From: an uncultured Bacilli bacterium
GTDB taxonomy: Bacteria; Bacillota_I; Bacilli_A; RF39; UBA660
Direction: 5' to 3'
DNA length: 64,000 bases
Assembly (NCBI GenBank): GCA_934130005.1
Contig: CAKOXD010000006.1
Location: forward strand, 1 to 64,000
This document shows, piece by piece, positions 53,645-61,799 of the stretch. Position 1 is the stretch's first letter. The number at the start of each line of letters is the position of its first letter. The notes beneath the pieces were generated by a model. It made no database searches and was not told where the DNA came from. It saw only the letters and a program-made list of their open reading frames with translations. Made by a program: the position numbers and the translations under genes.

Positions 53645-54258
53645 AAAACTTAATTCTAATCGCACCACCTGGTGCAGGTAAAGGCACTCAGGCTAAAATG
53701 TTGTGTGAAAAATTTAATTTAGTACATATATCTGTAGGAGATTTGTTAAGAAATCAAAATGATGAATCTCTAAAAGAAAAAATGAAAAAAGGTATTCTAA
53801 TAGATGATAATACAATATTAAATTTAATGAAGAAACGTTTAAAAGAAGACGATATAACAAATGGCTTTATATTAGATGGTTTTCCGAGAAATTTAAATCA
53901 AGCAAAAGCACTTGATGGTATTACATCTGATATAAATGCTGTAATTTATTTGGAAGTATCTAAAGAAGAACTTTTAAATAGAATTATGGGTAGAGTAATA
54001 TGTACTAAATGTGGTCATGTTTATAATAATTTAATAGAAAAATTAAAGCCAATAAATAATGACATATGTGATATATGTAACTCTAAATTAGAAAAAAGAA
54101 TAGATGATACCGTAGATATTTTTCTAAATAGATATGATACTTATATTAAAGAAACACAACCTGTATTAGAATTTTATAAAGACAAAGGGAACTTATATAA
54201 AATTACTTCATTAGATAAAGATCAAATATTTAATGAAATAGTAGAAATTTTAAAATAA
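53641..54258 (+). CDS. adk: adenylate kinase (zinc LID type)
   Basis: Adk makes ADP from AMP and ATP. The 205-residue protein starts with GTG overlapping secY. It has the P-loop APPGAGKGTQAKML, the AMP-binding GFPRN, and a LID with four Cys (CTKCGHVYNN and CDICNSKL) that bind zinc in Gram-positive enzymes. The usual next gene, map, is missing. Confidence 0.97.
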   Translation: MKNLILIAPPGAGKGTQAKMLCEKFNLVHISVGDLLRNQNDESLKEKMKKGILIDDNTILNLMKKRLKEDDITNGFILDGFPRNLNQAKALDGITSDINAVIYLEVSKEELLNRIMGRVICTKCGHVYNNLIEKLKPINNDICDICNSKLEKRIDDTVDIFLNRYDTYIKETQPVLEFYKDKGNLYKITSLDKDQIFNEIVEILK

Positions 54259-54397
54259 GGTTTGTAGTAAGTAATACCTTGTGGTATTACTTACAGAAAC
54301 TAAAAAATACTGGACCTATAAAGGCATATGTGTTAAACCAATGCTTAACTTAGGTACTAGATAAAGGTATTTATGTTGATAACAAAGAGGTGAAAAA
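54259..54397 (+). promoter_or_regulatory. structured leader between adk and infA
   Basis: A perfect 12-bp hairpin (54267-54278 with 54283-54294, loop TTGT) follows adk, with no T tract after it. Downstream, ACCTA (54314-54318) pairs with TAGGT (54351-54355). Inside, GCAT (54324-54327) can pair with ATGC (54341-54344) while GTTAA (54332-54336) pairs with TTAAC (54345-54349), a possible pseudoknot. AAGGTATT (54364-54371) could compete for part of the first hairpin. It may control infA-rpmJ-rpsM or be an RNA processing site; this is inference. No promoter was recognised. Confidence 0.45.
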
Positions 54398-54661
54398 ATG
54401 CCAAAAAAACAAATAAATAGAAGACAAAAAGTAGAAGATAATACTACAAAAAATAAGTCTGCTATAGAAGTAGAGGGAAAAGTATTAGATGTTTTACCTG
54501 GAGGTCAGTTCAGAGTAGAACTTGAAAATAAACATACTGTAATAGCTCACGTTTCTGGTAAAATCCGAATGAACTATATTCGCATTTTACCAGGTGATAC
54601 AGTAACTATAGAATTATCAGAATATGATTTAACACGTGGGCGTATAACCTATAGAAAATAG
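54398..54661 (+). CDS. infA: translation initiation factor IF-1 with N-terminal extension
   Basis: The S1/OB-fold body from AIEVEGKVLDVLPGG through GRITYRK matches IF-1 (usually 72 residues). This one has 87, with about 15 extra residues at the start (MPKKQINRRQKVEDNTTKNK). The binding site AGAGGTGAAAAA sits right before the first ATG and no in-frame ATG lies at the usual position, so the extension looks real. IF-1 blocks the A site at initiation. Confidence 0.95.
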   Translation: MPKKQINRRQKVEDNTTKNKSAIEVEGKVLDVLPGGQFRVELENKHTVIAHVSGKIRMNYIRILPGDTVTIELSEYDLTRGRITYRK

Positions 54662-54671
54662 GAGGGATATT

Positions 54672-54785
54672 ATGAAAGTAAAACCATCAGTAAAAAAAAT
54701 GTGTGATAAATGTAGAATTATCAGAAGAAATGGAAAAGTATTAGTAATATGTAGTAATCCAAAACATAAACAAAGACAAGGTTAA
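54672..54785 (+). CDS. rpmJ: 50S ribosomal protein L36
   Basis: The 37-residue protein MKVKPSVKKMCDKCRIIRRN ends in NPKHKQRQG. It has the CxxC and C-x4-H zinc site of L36. GGAGGG lies 7 nt before the ATG. Confidence 0.97.
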   Translation: MKVKPSVKKMCDKCRIIRRNGKVLVICSNPKHKQRQG

Positions 54786-54799
54786 TAAGGAGGTGTTTT

Positions 54800-55165
54800 A
54801 TGGCACGTATTAAGGGTGTAGATATACCAGATAAAAAAGCAATTGAAATATCATTAACATATATTTATGGTATTGGTAGAAGTCTATCAAAACAAATATT
54901 AAAGGATGCTAAAATAGATCCAAAAAGAAGAACAAATGAATTAAGTAATGATGAATTAAATCTTATTCGTGATGAAATTGAAAAATATACAATCGAAGGT
55001 GATTTAAGACGTGAAGTAAATATGAATATTAAAACTAAAATGGAAATAAATTCATATCAAGGAATTCGTCATAAAAAAGGATTACCAGTTAGAGGACAAA
55101 GAACTAGTAGAAATGCTAGAACTCGTAAAGGTAAAGGAAAAACAGTAGCAAATAAGAAAAAATAA
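54800..55165 (+). CDS. rpsM: 30S ribosomal protein S13
   Basis: The 121-residue protein has ARIKGVDIPDKKAIEISLTY, IYGIGRS and GLPVRGQRTSRNARTRKGK. It contacts tRNA and L5 across the subunits. Confidence 0.98.
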   Translation: MARIKGVDIPDKKAIEISLTYIYGIGRSLSKQILKDAKIDPKRRTNELSNDELNLIRDEIEKYTIEGDLRREVNMNIKTKMEINSYQGIRHKKGLPVRGQRTSRNARTRKGKGKTVANKKK

Positions 55166-55190
55166 TTGTAACTGAAAAGGAGGTTATAAA

Positions 55191-55574
55191 ATGGCTTATA
55201 AACCAAGAAAACGTAAAGTTAAAAAGAATGTACCAGAAGGTAGAGCATTTATTCATTCAACTTTCAATAACACTATAGTAACTTTAAGTGATAAAGAAGG
55301 TAATGCAATAAGTTGGGCTTCAGCAGGTACTTTAGGATTTAAAGGAAGTAAAAAATCAACTCCATTTGCTGCAGGAATGGCAGCAGAAGCAGCTGGAAAA
55401 GCAGCTTACGATATGGGAATGAGAAAAGTTGAAGTTTATGTAAAAGGATTAGGATCTGGACGTGAAACAGCTATTCGTTCACTACAAACAGCTGGTCTTG
55501 AAATTTCTTCAATTAATGATGTAACACCTGTACCACATAACGGATGTCGTCCACCAAAACGTCCACGTGGATAA
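55191..55574 (+). CDS. rpsK: 30S ribosomal protein S11
   Basis: The 127-residue protein has GRAFIHSTFNNTIVTLSDKE, GFKGSKKSTPFAAGMAAEAA and the ending PHNGCRPPKRPRG. It lies on the 30S platform. Confidence 0.98.
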   Translation: MAYKPRKRKVKKNVPEGRAFIHSTFNNTIVTLSDKEGNAISWASAGTLGFKGSKKSTPFAAGMAAEAAGKAAYDMGMRKVEVYVKGLGSGRETAIRSLQTAGLEISSINDVTPVPHNGCRPPKRPRG

Positions 55575-55594
55575 TAGAAAGGGAGTGTACAAAA

Positions 55595-56545
55595 GTGTTA
55601 AATTTTGAAAAACCAATTTATAAAATAACTGATTATGTTGAAAGTAATAATTATGGTAAATTTGAATTAGAACCTTTAGAAAGAGGTTTTGGAACTACTA
55701 TTGGAAATGCTTTAAGAAGAGTAATGTTATCAAATATGCCAGGTAGTGCTATAGTAGCAGTAAGAATAGATGGTGTAATGCACGAATTCCAAACTATGGA
55801 TGGTGTAGTAGAAGATGTTACTTCAATTATTCTAAATTTAAAAGGTGTAGTTTTAAAAAATAATTCAAATGATGTTAAAACATTAACTTTAAATGTAGAT
55901 GAAGAAAGAGTTGTAACAGCAGCTGATATAAAAGGTGATGCTGATGTTGAAATTATTAATCCAGATCATGTAATAGCTACTTTATCAAAAGGTGGTAAAT
56001 TAAATATGGAATTAATCGTTGCAAATGGTAGAGGTTATGTTCCATCAAATGAAAATAAAAAATTCATTGAAAATTTAAAAATAGGTTTTATTCCTATTGA
56101 TGCAATATATTCACCAATTGAAAGAATTAGTTATGATGTTGAAAGTGCACGTGTTGGACAAGATGCAAATTTTGATAAATTGATTATGTATGTAAATACA
56201 AAAGGATCAATTCGTCCAGAAGAAGCTTTAGCTTTAGGGGCAAAAATCTTAATTGAACATTTTAATGTCTTAACAGAACTTTCTGAAATAGCAGATATGA
56301 CTGGTATTATGACAGCAAAACAAGAAGATTCTAAATTGAAAAAATTAGAAACTTCTATAGATGATTTAGATTTTTCTGTAAGAGCTTATAACTGCCTTAA
56401 AAGAGCAGGAATCAATACTTTAGGTGATTTAACAGAAAAATCAGAATTAGAAATGATGAAAATACGTAATTTAGGTAAAAAATCTTTAAAAGAAGTTATT
56501 GATAAAATTAAAGATATGGGACTTAAATTCCGTGAAGATGACTAA
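55595..56545 (+). CDS. rpoA: RNA polymerase alpha subunit
   Basis: The 316-residue protein starts with GTG at 55595 (LNFEKPIYKITDYVE) with AAAGGGAGTG upstream; the frame is open from 55544 but that part overlaps rpsK. The N-terminal assembly domain has LERGFGTTIGNALRRVMLS and VANGRGYVPSNENK. The C-terminal domain has RAYNCLKRAGINTLGDLTEK and NLGKKSLKEV, which bind DNA and activators. Confidence 0.97.
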   Translation: MLNFEKPIYKITDYVESNNYGKFELEPLERGFGTTIGNALRRVMLSNMPGSAIVAVRIDGVMHEFQTMDGVVEDVTSIILNLKGVVLKNNSNDVKTLTLNVDEERVVTAADIKGDADVEIINPDHVIATLSKGGKLNMELIVANGRGYVPSNENKKFIENLKIGFIPIDAIYSPIERISYDVESARVGQDANFDKLIMYVNTKGSIRPEEALALGAKILIEHFNVLTELSEIADMTGIMTAKQEDSKLKKLETSIDDLDFSVRAYNCLKRAGINTLGDLTEKSELEMMKIRNLGKKSLKEVIDKIKDMGLKFREDD

Positions 56546-56559
56546 TAAGGAGGTATATT

Positions 56560-56916
56560 ATGGCTTATAGAAAATTGGGACGTACATGTAAACATAGAAA
56601 AAGTATGCTATCTAATTTAACTAAAGACCTTATTATGAATGAAAGAATTGAAACAACAGAAACAAGAGCAAAAGAAACTCGTAAATTTGTTGAAAAAATG
56701 ATTACTTATGGTAAAAAAGGTGATTTAGTTTCAAGAAGAAAAGCTTTAGCTTTTATGCAAAATGATAAAGAAGCCACTAAAAAAGTATTTGATGACTTAG
56801 CAGTAAGATATGCAAATAGAAATGGTGGATATACTAGAATTTTAAAATTAGAAGAACGTAAAGGTGACGATGCCTTAATGGTAATTCTAGAATTAGTAGA
56901 AGGAGACACAAAATAG
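56560..56916 (+). CDS. rplQ: 50S ribosomal protein L17
   Basis: The 118-residue protein begins MAYRKLGRTCKHRKSMLSNL and has ETTETRAKETRKFVEKMI and RNGGYTRILKLEERKGDDA. It ends the alpha operon; its stop lies in the terminator. Confidence 0.98.
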   Translation: MAYRKLGRTCKHRKSMLSNLTKDLIMNERIETTETRAKETRKFVEKMITYGKKGDLVSRRKALAFMQNDKEATKKVFDDLAVRYANRNGGYTRILKLEERKGDDALMVILELVEGDTK

Positions 56917-56927
56917 TGTCTTTTTTT
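56904..56927 (+). terminator. terminator after rplQ
   Basis: AGACAC (56904-56909) pairs with GTGTCT (56916-56921), loop AAAATA, then T to 56927. It closes the S10-spc-alpha cluster. Confidence 0.85.
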
Positions 56928-56937
56928 ATATAAATAT

Positions 56938-56966
56938 TTGAATTTAATTTATATATATTATATAAT
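56938..56966 (+). promoter_or_regulatory. promoter of the SDR-prepilin pair
   Basis: TTGAAT (56938-56943), 17 nt, TATAAT (56961-56966), with the start near 56973, very close to the gene start at 56983. Confidence 0.6.
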
Positions 56967-56982
56967 GTAATTAGGTGATAAA

Positions 56983-57735
56983 ATGAAGGCAATAATAACA
57001 GGAGCAAGTTCAGGTATAGGTGCAGATATAGCAAGAGTATTAAGTGATTATGGTTATGATTTAATACTAGTTGCTAGAAGAAAAACAAGACTTACAAAAC
57101 TAAAATCAGAATTAAAAACAAATGTAGAAATAATATCTATGGATATCTCTAGCACATTTAATTGTATGGAATTATATAATCAAGTAAAAAATGAAGAAAT
57201 AGAAATACTTGTAAACTGTGCAGGATTTGGAGTATTTGGTGATTTTACTATGACATCACTTGATAAAGAATTAGATATGATAGATACAAACATAAAAGGA
57301 TTACATATATTAACAAAGTTATTTTTACAAGATTTTACAAAAAGAAATAGAGGATATATATTAAATGTTGCATCTTCAGCAGCTTTTCAACCAGGTCCAT
57401 TAATGGCAACATATTATGCTTCAAAAGCATATGTACTTAGATTAAGTGAATCAATATATGGTGAATTAAAAGAAATTAAAAGTAATGTAGGAATATCTAT
57501 ATTATGCCCTGGCCCTGTAGATACAGAATTTAACAAGGTTGCTAAAGTTAAATTTTCAGTTAAAGCTTTAAACAGTATGGATGTTGCTAATTATGCTGTA
57601 AAAAAAATGTTTAAGAAGAAATTAGTGATAATACCTGGAAAACTAATGAAATTAAACTATATATTTAATAGATTTTTACCTACAAAATTATTACTTAAAA
57701 TAAACTATAATATACAGTCAAAGAAAGAAGGATAA
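56983..57735 (+). CDS. short-chain dehydrogenase/reductase
   Basis: The 250-residue SDR protein has the Rossmann start TGASSGIGADIARVL, the NCAGFGVFG motif, the catalytic Ser in NVASSAA and YYASKAY with the Tyr and Lys pair. The C-terminal part includes FNRFLPTKLLLKIN. Substrate cannot be told. It shares a transcript with a prepilin gene 2 nt downstream. The binding site AGGTGA is present. Confidence 0.9.
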   Translation: MKAIITGASSGIGADIARVLSDYGYDLILVARRKTRLTKLKSELKTNVEIISMDISSTFNCMELYNQVKNEEIEILVNCAGFGVFGDFTMTSLDKELDMIDTNIKGLHILTKLFLQDFTKRNRGYILNVASSAAFQPGPLMATYYASKAYVLRLSESIYGELKEIKSNVGISILCPGPVDTEFNKVAKVKFSVKALNSMDVANYAVKKMFKKKLVIIPGKLMKLNYIFNRFLPTKLLLKINYNIQSKKEG

Positions 57736-57736
57736 A

Positions 57737-58117
57737 ATGAATAATAAGGGTTTAACATTAGTAGAATTAATAGCTGTTATAGTTATTATAGCTATACTTG
57801 CTTTAATAATTTATCCACAAGTTACTAAACAATTATCTAGTATGAAAAATGACACCAATATAATAGAAGAATCAAGCATAAAAGAAGCAGCTAAAGAATA
57901 TTTAGCTGATCATGTTGGAAATGAATTAACATTTACTAATAATAAAGAAAATGTAACACTAGAAACATTAATAAATGATGGATATTTAGAAGGAAGTACT
58001 AAAAATTCTAAAACTGGAAAAAATATGGATTTAATAAATTCAAAAGTAGTAATAACCAGAACAGGTTCTTTACCAAATTATAAGTACACATACCAAATAG
58101 AATTATATGATGAATAA
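57737..58117 (+). CDS. type IV prepilin-like protein (lone pseudopilin)
   Basis: The 126-residue protein begins MNNKGLTLVELIAVIVIIAI. This is the class III signal: short charged leader, cleavage Gly (residue 5), then a hydrophobic helix with Glu at +5, which the prepilin peptidase recognises. The C-terminal part is a small globular domain with no Cys. No pilus ATPase, platform protein or peptidase is in the window. It might be a competence (ComG-like) or secretion pseudopilin whose machine is encoded elsewhere. Confidence 0.85.
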   Translation: MNNKGLTLVELIAVIVIIAILALIIYPQVTKQLSSMKNDTNIIEESSIKEAAKEYLADHVGNELTFTNNKENVTLETLINDGYLEGSTKNSKTGKNMDLINSKVVITRTGSLPNYKYTYQIELYDE

Positions 58118-58140
58118 AATACCTATTTTAGGTATTTTTT
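58117..58140 (+). terminator. terminator after the prepilin gene
   Basis: AAATACCT (58117-58124) pairs with AGGTATTT (58130-58137), followed by T. It begins at the last base of the prepilin stop. Confidence 0.75.
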
Positions 58141-58142
58141 AT

Positions 58143-58171
58143 TTGTAAAATAATTATAAATATATTATAAT
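58143..58171 (+). promoter_or_regulatory. promoter of the ecf operon
   Basis: TTGTAA (58143-58148), 17 nt, TATAAT (58166-58171). Transcription would start near 58178. Confidence 0.6.
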
Positions 58172-58192
58172 ATATCTTACAGGTGGTTAGGA

Positions 58193-58984
58193 ATGGATAA
58201 TATAATAGAGATTAATAATTTATGTTTTAATTATAAAGATAAAATTGTATTTGATAAATTTAATTTAAATATAGAAAGAGGTAGTTTTACAACTATTATA
58301 GGAGAAAATGATAGTGGAAAAACAACACTTGTCAAAATATTAACAGGAATATTAAAATATGATGGACAGATTAAAATTAATAATTTAAATTTAAATAAAA
58401 AAGAAATTAATGAGATAAGAAATTTTATTGGATATGTTCCATCAGATATTTCAGATTCAATATTAGGGGATACAGTTTTAGATGAAATAAACTTATCAAA
58501 TAATAAATTAACAAAAGAAGAATTTGATAAATTAATAGAAACATTTGAGATAAAAGATTTATTATATAGAGATCCAAAAACTTTAAGTGGTGGAGAAAAA
58601 CAATTAATGAGCATTGTATCACAACTAGTAAAAAAGCCTAAAATATTAATATTGGATGATGCTTTTTCTATGATATCCAATTTAACTACTGATAAAATAT
58701 TTAAAATGTTAAAAAAATATTATAAAGAAAATAATATGACTATTGTAAATGTAACAAATGATGTTGAAGAAACAATATATGGTACTATGATTGCTATCAT
58801 ATCAAATGGAAAATTAATATTAAATGATAAAAAAGAAAATGTATTATTAAATGAAAAAGTATTTAAAAATCTTCATTTATCTATCCCTTTTATGGCAGAT
58901 TTATCTATAAAATTAAAATATTATAATTTAATTAATAATTTAGAATTGGATATGGATAAAATGGTGAATAAATTATGGAAATAG
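58193..58984 (+). CDS. ecfA1: ECF transporter ATPase EcfA1, degenerate nucleotide site
   Basis: The 263-residue ABC ATPase is the first of the energy-coupling pair. Walker A GENDSGKT (37-44) and the signature LSGGE (131-135) are intact. The Q-loop Gln is Ser84 (YVPSDI), the catalytic Glu after Walker B is Asp156 (ILILDDAF), the D-loop SxLD is lost, and the switch His is Asn189 (VTND). With the partner EcfA2 having normal Walker B and His but an altered signature, only one of the two composite sites looks fully competent. It overlaps ecfA2 by 10 nt. The substrate-binding S component is not in this window. Confidence 0.9.
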   Translation: MDNIIEINNLCFNYKDKIVFDKFNLNIERGSFTTIIGENDSGKTTLVKILTGILKYDGQIKINNLNLNKKEINEIRNFIGYVPSDISDSILGDTVLDEINLSNNKLTKEEFDKLIETFEIKDLLYRDPKTLSGGEKQLMSIVSQLVKKPKILILDDAFSMISNLTTDKIFKMLKKYYKENNMTIVNVTNDVEETIYGTMIAIISNGKLILNDKKENVLLNEKVFKNLHLSIPFMADLSIKLKYYNLINNLELDMDKMVNKLWK

Positions 58985-59781
58985 AAATAAATAATTTAAA
59001 TTTTAGTTATAATGAAGAAGAAATATTAAAAAATATAAATTTAAAAATAGATAAAGAAAAAATAACAGGAATAATAGGTAAAAGTGGAAGTGGAAAAACA
59101 ACACTAATAGACTTAATATCTGGTTTATTAAATACATCTTCTGGTACAATTAAATATGATAAAAAGGAGACTATAGATTTAAAAAATATAGGATATTGTT
59201 TTCAAAATTCAAAATCACAGTTTTTTTATGATACAGTAAAAAAAGAAATAGAATCATCAGCTATTATAAATAATTATCGTGTAAATGAACTTGATAAGAG
59301 AATAAATGATGTTTTAAAAATAGTAAAATTAAAACAAGATATTTTATCAAAAAATCCATCTGATTTAAGTCAAAGTGAAGCAAAAAAATTAGCGCTTGCT
59401 AATATATTAATATATAATCCAAAACTAATTATATTAGATGAACCAACAATAGGTTTAGATAGTAATTCAAAAGAGGAATTAGTAAGACTTTTAAAAATGC
59501 TAAAAAATAAATATAAAAAAACAATTATAATTGTAAGCCATGATTTAAATTTTTTACATAGAATTGTTGATAATGTAATTACATTATATAATGGTGAAGT
59601 AGTTATCAATGGTCCAAAATACGAAGTATTTAATGATACAAAAAGATTAAAAAAATATGGATTATTACCACCATATATAATGATGTTTTCAAACAAAGTA
59701 TATACAAAAAAAGGTATAAAAATAGGATATAGGGATGAAATAAATGACTTAATAAAGGATATATATAGAAATGTATATTAA
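58975..59781 (+). CDS. ecfA2: ECF transporter ATPase EcfA2
   Basis: The 268-residue ATPase has Walker A GKSGSGKT (35-42), Q-loop Gln77 (CFQN), Walker B with catalytic Glu156 (LIILDEPT), D-loop GLD and switch His189 (VSHD). The signature is LSQSE (131-135) instead of LSGGE, with both Gly changed. It pairs with EcfA1 and overlaps both neighbours. It drives EcfT and vitamin-type S components. Confidence 0.92.
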   Translation: MEIEINNLNFSYNEEEILKNINLKIDKEKITGIIGKSGSGKTTLIDLISGLLNTSSGTIKYDKKETIDLKNIGYCFQNSKSQFFYDTVKKEIESSAIINNYRVNELDKRINDVLKIVKLKQDILSKNPSDLSQSEAKKLALANILIYNPKLIILDEPTIGLDSNSKEELVRLLKMLKNKYKKTIIIVSHDLNFLHRIVDNVITLYNGEVVINGPKYEVFNDTKRLKKYGLLPPYIMMFSNKVYTKKGIKIGYRDEINDLIKDIYRNVY

Positions 59782-60505
59782 TATAACCATAGGAAAATAT
59801 ATATATAAAAATTCATTTATACATAAAATTCATCCTTTAATAAAACTTCTATTATTTATAATAATTTTATTAATAACTTTAACTTCTAATTTAAAAGAAA
59901 ATATATTAATATTAATATTATTATTACTAATTAGCTTATTCACAAAAATAAATATAAAAACATATTTACAAAATATTTACTCATTAAGATATATATTGTT
60001 ATCAATTATATTAATAGACTTAATATTTAAAGTAAATGTAGGTATTATACTTAATAGTATATTAAAATTAGTTATAAGTTTAATTTATACAAGTATATAT
60101 TTATATACAACAACAATAAATGAAATAAATTATAGTTTAAATAAATTGTTAGAACCATTAAAAAAAATAAAGATTAATACAGAAAAAATATGTTTAATAT
60201 TAACATTATCTATTAAATTTATAAATATTATAATTGAATCTGTAAATGAAATATTAAAAGCATATAAAATTAAAGGGTTAGATTTTAAAGGAAATATTTT
60301 AAAAAAAATAGAGAAAATAAAATTATTTTTATCAGCATTATTTTGTTTAGTGATGAGAAAATCTATATATATATCAAACATTATAGAAGTTAGAAATTAT
60401 AATTTGAATAATTTAAATTATAAAAATATAAAAATAAAACTATATGATTATTTGTTTATTTATGTAAATATTGTTATAATTATTTTAATAAAAGGAGTGG
60501 TATAG
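59771..60505 (+). CDS. ecfT: ECF transporter transmembrane protein EcfT
   Basis: The 244-residue membrane protein follows the ATPases and has the EcfT layout: HPLIKLLLFIIILLITLTSN as an early membrane segment, further hydrophobic helices, and a basic cytoplasmic helix with ILKAYKIKGLDFKG (coupling helix; the usual AxxxRG is AYKIKG). Its stop overlaps the truA GTG. It probably serves several S components. Confidence 0.88.
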   Translation: MYINITIGKYIYKNSFIHKIHPLIKLLLFIIILLITLTSNLKENILILILLLLISLFTKINIKTYLQNIYSLRYILLSIILIDLIFKVNVGIILNSILKLVISLIYTSIYLYTTTINEINYSLNKLLEPLKKIKINTEKICLILTLSIKFINIIIESVNEILKAYKIKGLDFKGNILKKIEKIKLFLSALFCLVMRKSIYISNIIEVRNYNLNNLNYKNIKIKLYDYLFIYVNIVIIILIKGVV

Positions 60506-61239
60506 TGCGTTACTTAATGACATTTTCTTATGATGGAACAAACTATAACGGTTATCAAAAACAGCCTAATAAAAATACAATACAAGATGAAATAGAATTA
60601 GCTTTAAAAATAATAAATAATAAAAATATAACAATTCATGCATCAGGAAGAACAGATAGTAAGGTACATGCTTTAAATCAAAAAGCACATTTTGATTTAG
60701 AAAAAGAAATAAAAGAAGAAAAATTAAAAAAGGCAATTAATAGTTTAACTACTCCCTCTATTTATATAAAAAAAATAGAAAAGGTAAATAATGATTTTCA
60801 TGCTAGGTTTGATGTAGTAGAAAAAGAATATATTTATAAAATTAATTTAGGAGAATATAATCCAATAGAGAGAAATTATGTATATCAATATAATAAAAAA
60901 TTAGATATAGAGGAAATAGAAAAATCACTTAAATACTTAATAGGTCCACATAATTTTAAATCTTTTACAAAAACAAATATAGAAAAAGATGATTATATTA
61001 GAACAATTTACGATATAAATATATCTTTAGATAGAGATATATTAACTATAACATTTAGAGGAAATGGCTTTTTGAGATATATGGTTAGAAATATAGTTGG
61101 AACATTAATAGAAATAGGAGAAAATAAAAGAAAAAGTACAGATATAAAGCATATAATTGAAAGTGAAGATAGAACATTAGCAGGAAAAACAGCATCTCCA
61201 GTTGGATTATACTTAAAAGATGTAAAATATAACATTTAA
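60505..61239 (+). CDS. truA: tRNA pseudouridine(38-40) synthase TruA
   Basis: The 244-residue enzyme has YDGTNYNGYQKQPNKNTIQ, the catalytic Asp in ASGRTDSKVHALNQ (about residue 52), and RGNGFLRYMVRNIVGTL. It starts with GTG overlapping the ecfT stop and ends near the rplM promoter, as ecf-truA-rplM-rpsI does in Bacillus. Confidence 0.96.
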   Translation: MRYLMTFSYDGTNYNGYQKQPNKNTIQDEIELALKIINNKNITIHASGRTDSKVHALNQKAHFDLEKEIKEEKLKKAINSLTTPSIYIKKIEKVNNDFHARFDVVEKEYIYKINLGEYNPIERNYVYQYNKKLDIEEIEKSLKYLIGPHNFKSFTKTNIEKDDYIRTIYDINISLDRDILTITFRGNGFLRYMVRNIVGTLIEIGENKRKSTDIKHIIESEDRTLAGKTASPVGLYLKDVKYNI

Positions 61240-61243
61240 AATG

Positions 61244-61272
61244 TTGACTTTTTCTTTATTTTTTAATATAAT
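61244..61272 (+). promoter_or_regulatory. promoter of rplM-rpsI
   Basis: TTGACT (61244-61249), 17 nt, TATAAT (61267-61272), close to consensus. A weak hairpin AACATT/AATGTT ending truA overlaps its -35. Confidence 0.85.
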
Positions 61273-61275
61273 TTT

Positions 61276-61356
61276 AATTGGTACATTTTATTAATCCCAT
61301 AGAAATAATTGTTGGGACCAATTATTTCAAAATCTATAAAAAGAAAGGGAATTATT
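61276..61356 (+). promoter_or_regulatory. L13-type leader of rplM-rpsI
   Basis: AATTGGT (61276-61282) pairs with ACCAATT (61317-61323). Inside, TCCCA (61295-61299) pairs with TGGGA (61313-61317, sharing the joint). The structure lies directly after the promoter and before the AAAGGG binding site, and it resembles known ribosomal-protein leaders at rplM. The controlling protein is inferred. Confidence 0.6.
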
Positions 61357-61788
61357 ATGAAAAATACATATATGCAAAAAAAAGAAGAAATTGTTCGTAA
61401 CTGGTATGTTATCGATGCAGAAGGAATGCCACTTGGACGTGTTGCAACTCGTGCATCTCATATTCTAAGAGGAAAAAATAAACCAACATTCACACCACAT
61501 GTTGATTGTGGAGATAATGTAATAATTATTAATGCATCAAAAGTAGTTCTTACAGGTAATAAATTAAATGATAAAATTTATTACAATCACAGTGGATATA
61601 CTGGAGGATTAAGAGAAAGAACTGCAAAAGTTATGAAAGAAAATTATCCAGTTGAGATGATGGAAAGAGCAATAAAAGGAATGTTACCAAAAGGAAGACT
61701 TGGACGTCAAATGTATAGAAAGTTATTTGTGTATGCTGGAGAAGAACATCCACATGCAGCTCAACAACCTGTTGAGTTAAAAAAATAG
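61357..61788 (+). CDS. rplM: 50S ribosomal protein L13
   Basis: The 143-residue protein from MKNTYMQKKEEIVRNWYVID has RVATRASHILRGKNKPTFTP and AIKGMLPKGRLGRQMYRKL. A frame open from 61309 lies in the leader; the ATG at 61357 with AAAGGGAATTATT is chosen. Confidence 0.97.
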   Translation: MKNTYMQKKEEIVRNWYVIDAEGMPLGRVATRASHILRGKNKPTFTPHVDCGDNVIIINASKVVLTGNKLNDKIYYNHSGYTGGLRERTAKVMKENYPVEMMERAIKGMLPKGRLGRQMYRKLFVYAGEEHPHAAQQPVELKK

Positions 61789-61799
61789 GAGGTATTTAA

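Noticed and set aside
54267..54294. 12-bp perfect hairpin after adk as a terminator
   Set aside because: There is no T tract after the stem, so a Rho-independent terminator is unlikely. It is reported as part of a leader.
54259..54397. possible tRNA gene in the adk-infA gap
   Set aside because: No T-loop GTTCRANNC and no acceptor pairing were found.
58231..58680. 149-codon minus-strand frame inside ecfA1
   Set aside because: It is antisense to a clear ABC ATPase and has no start signals.
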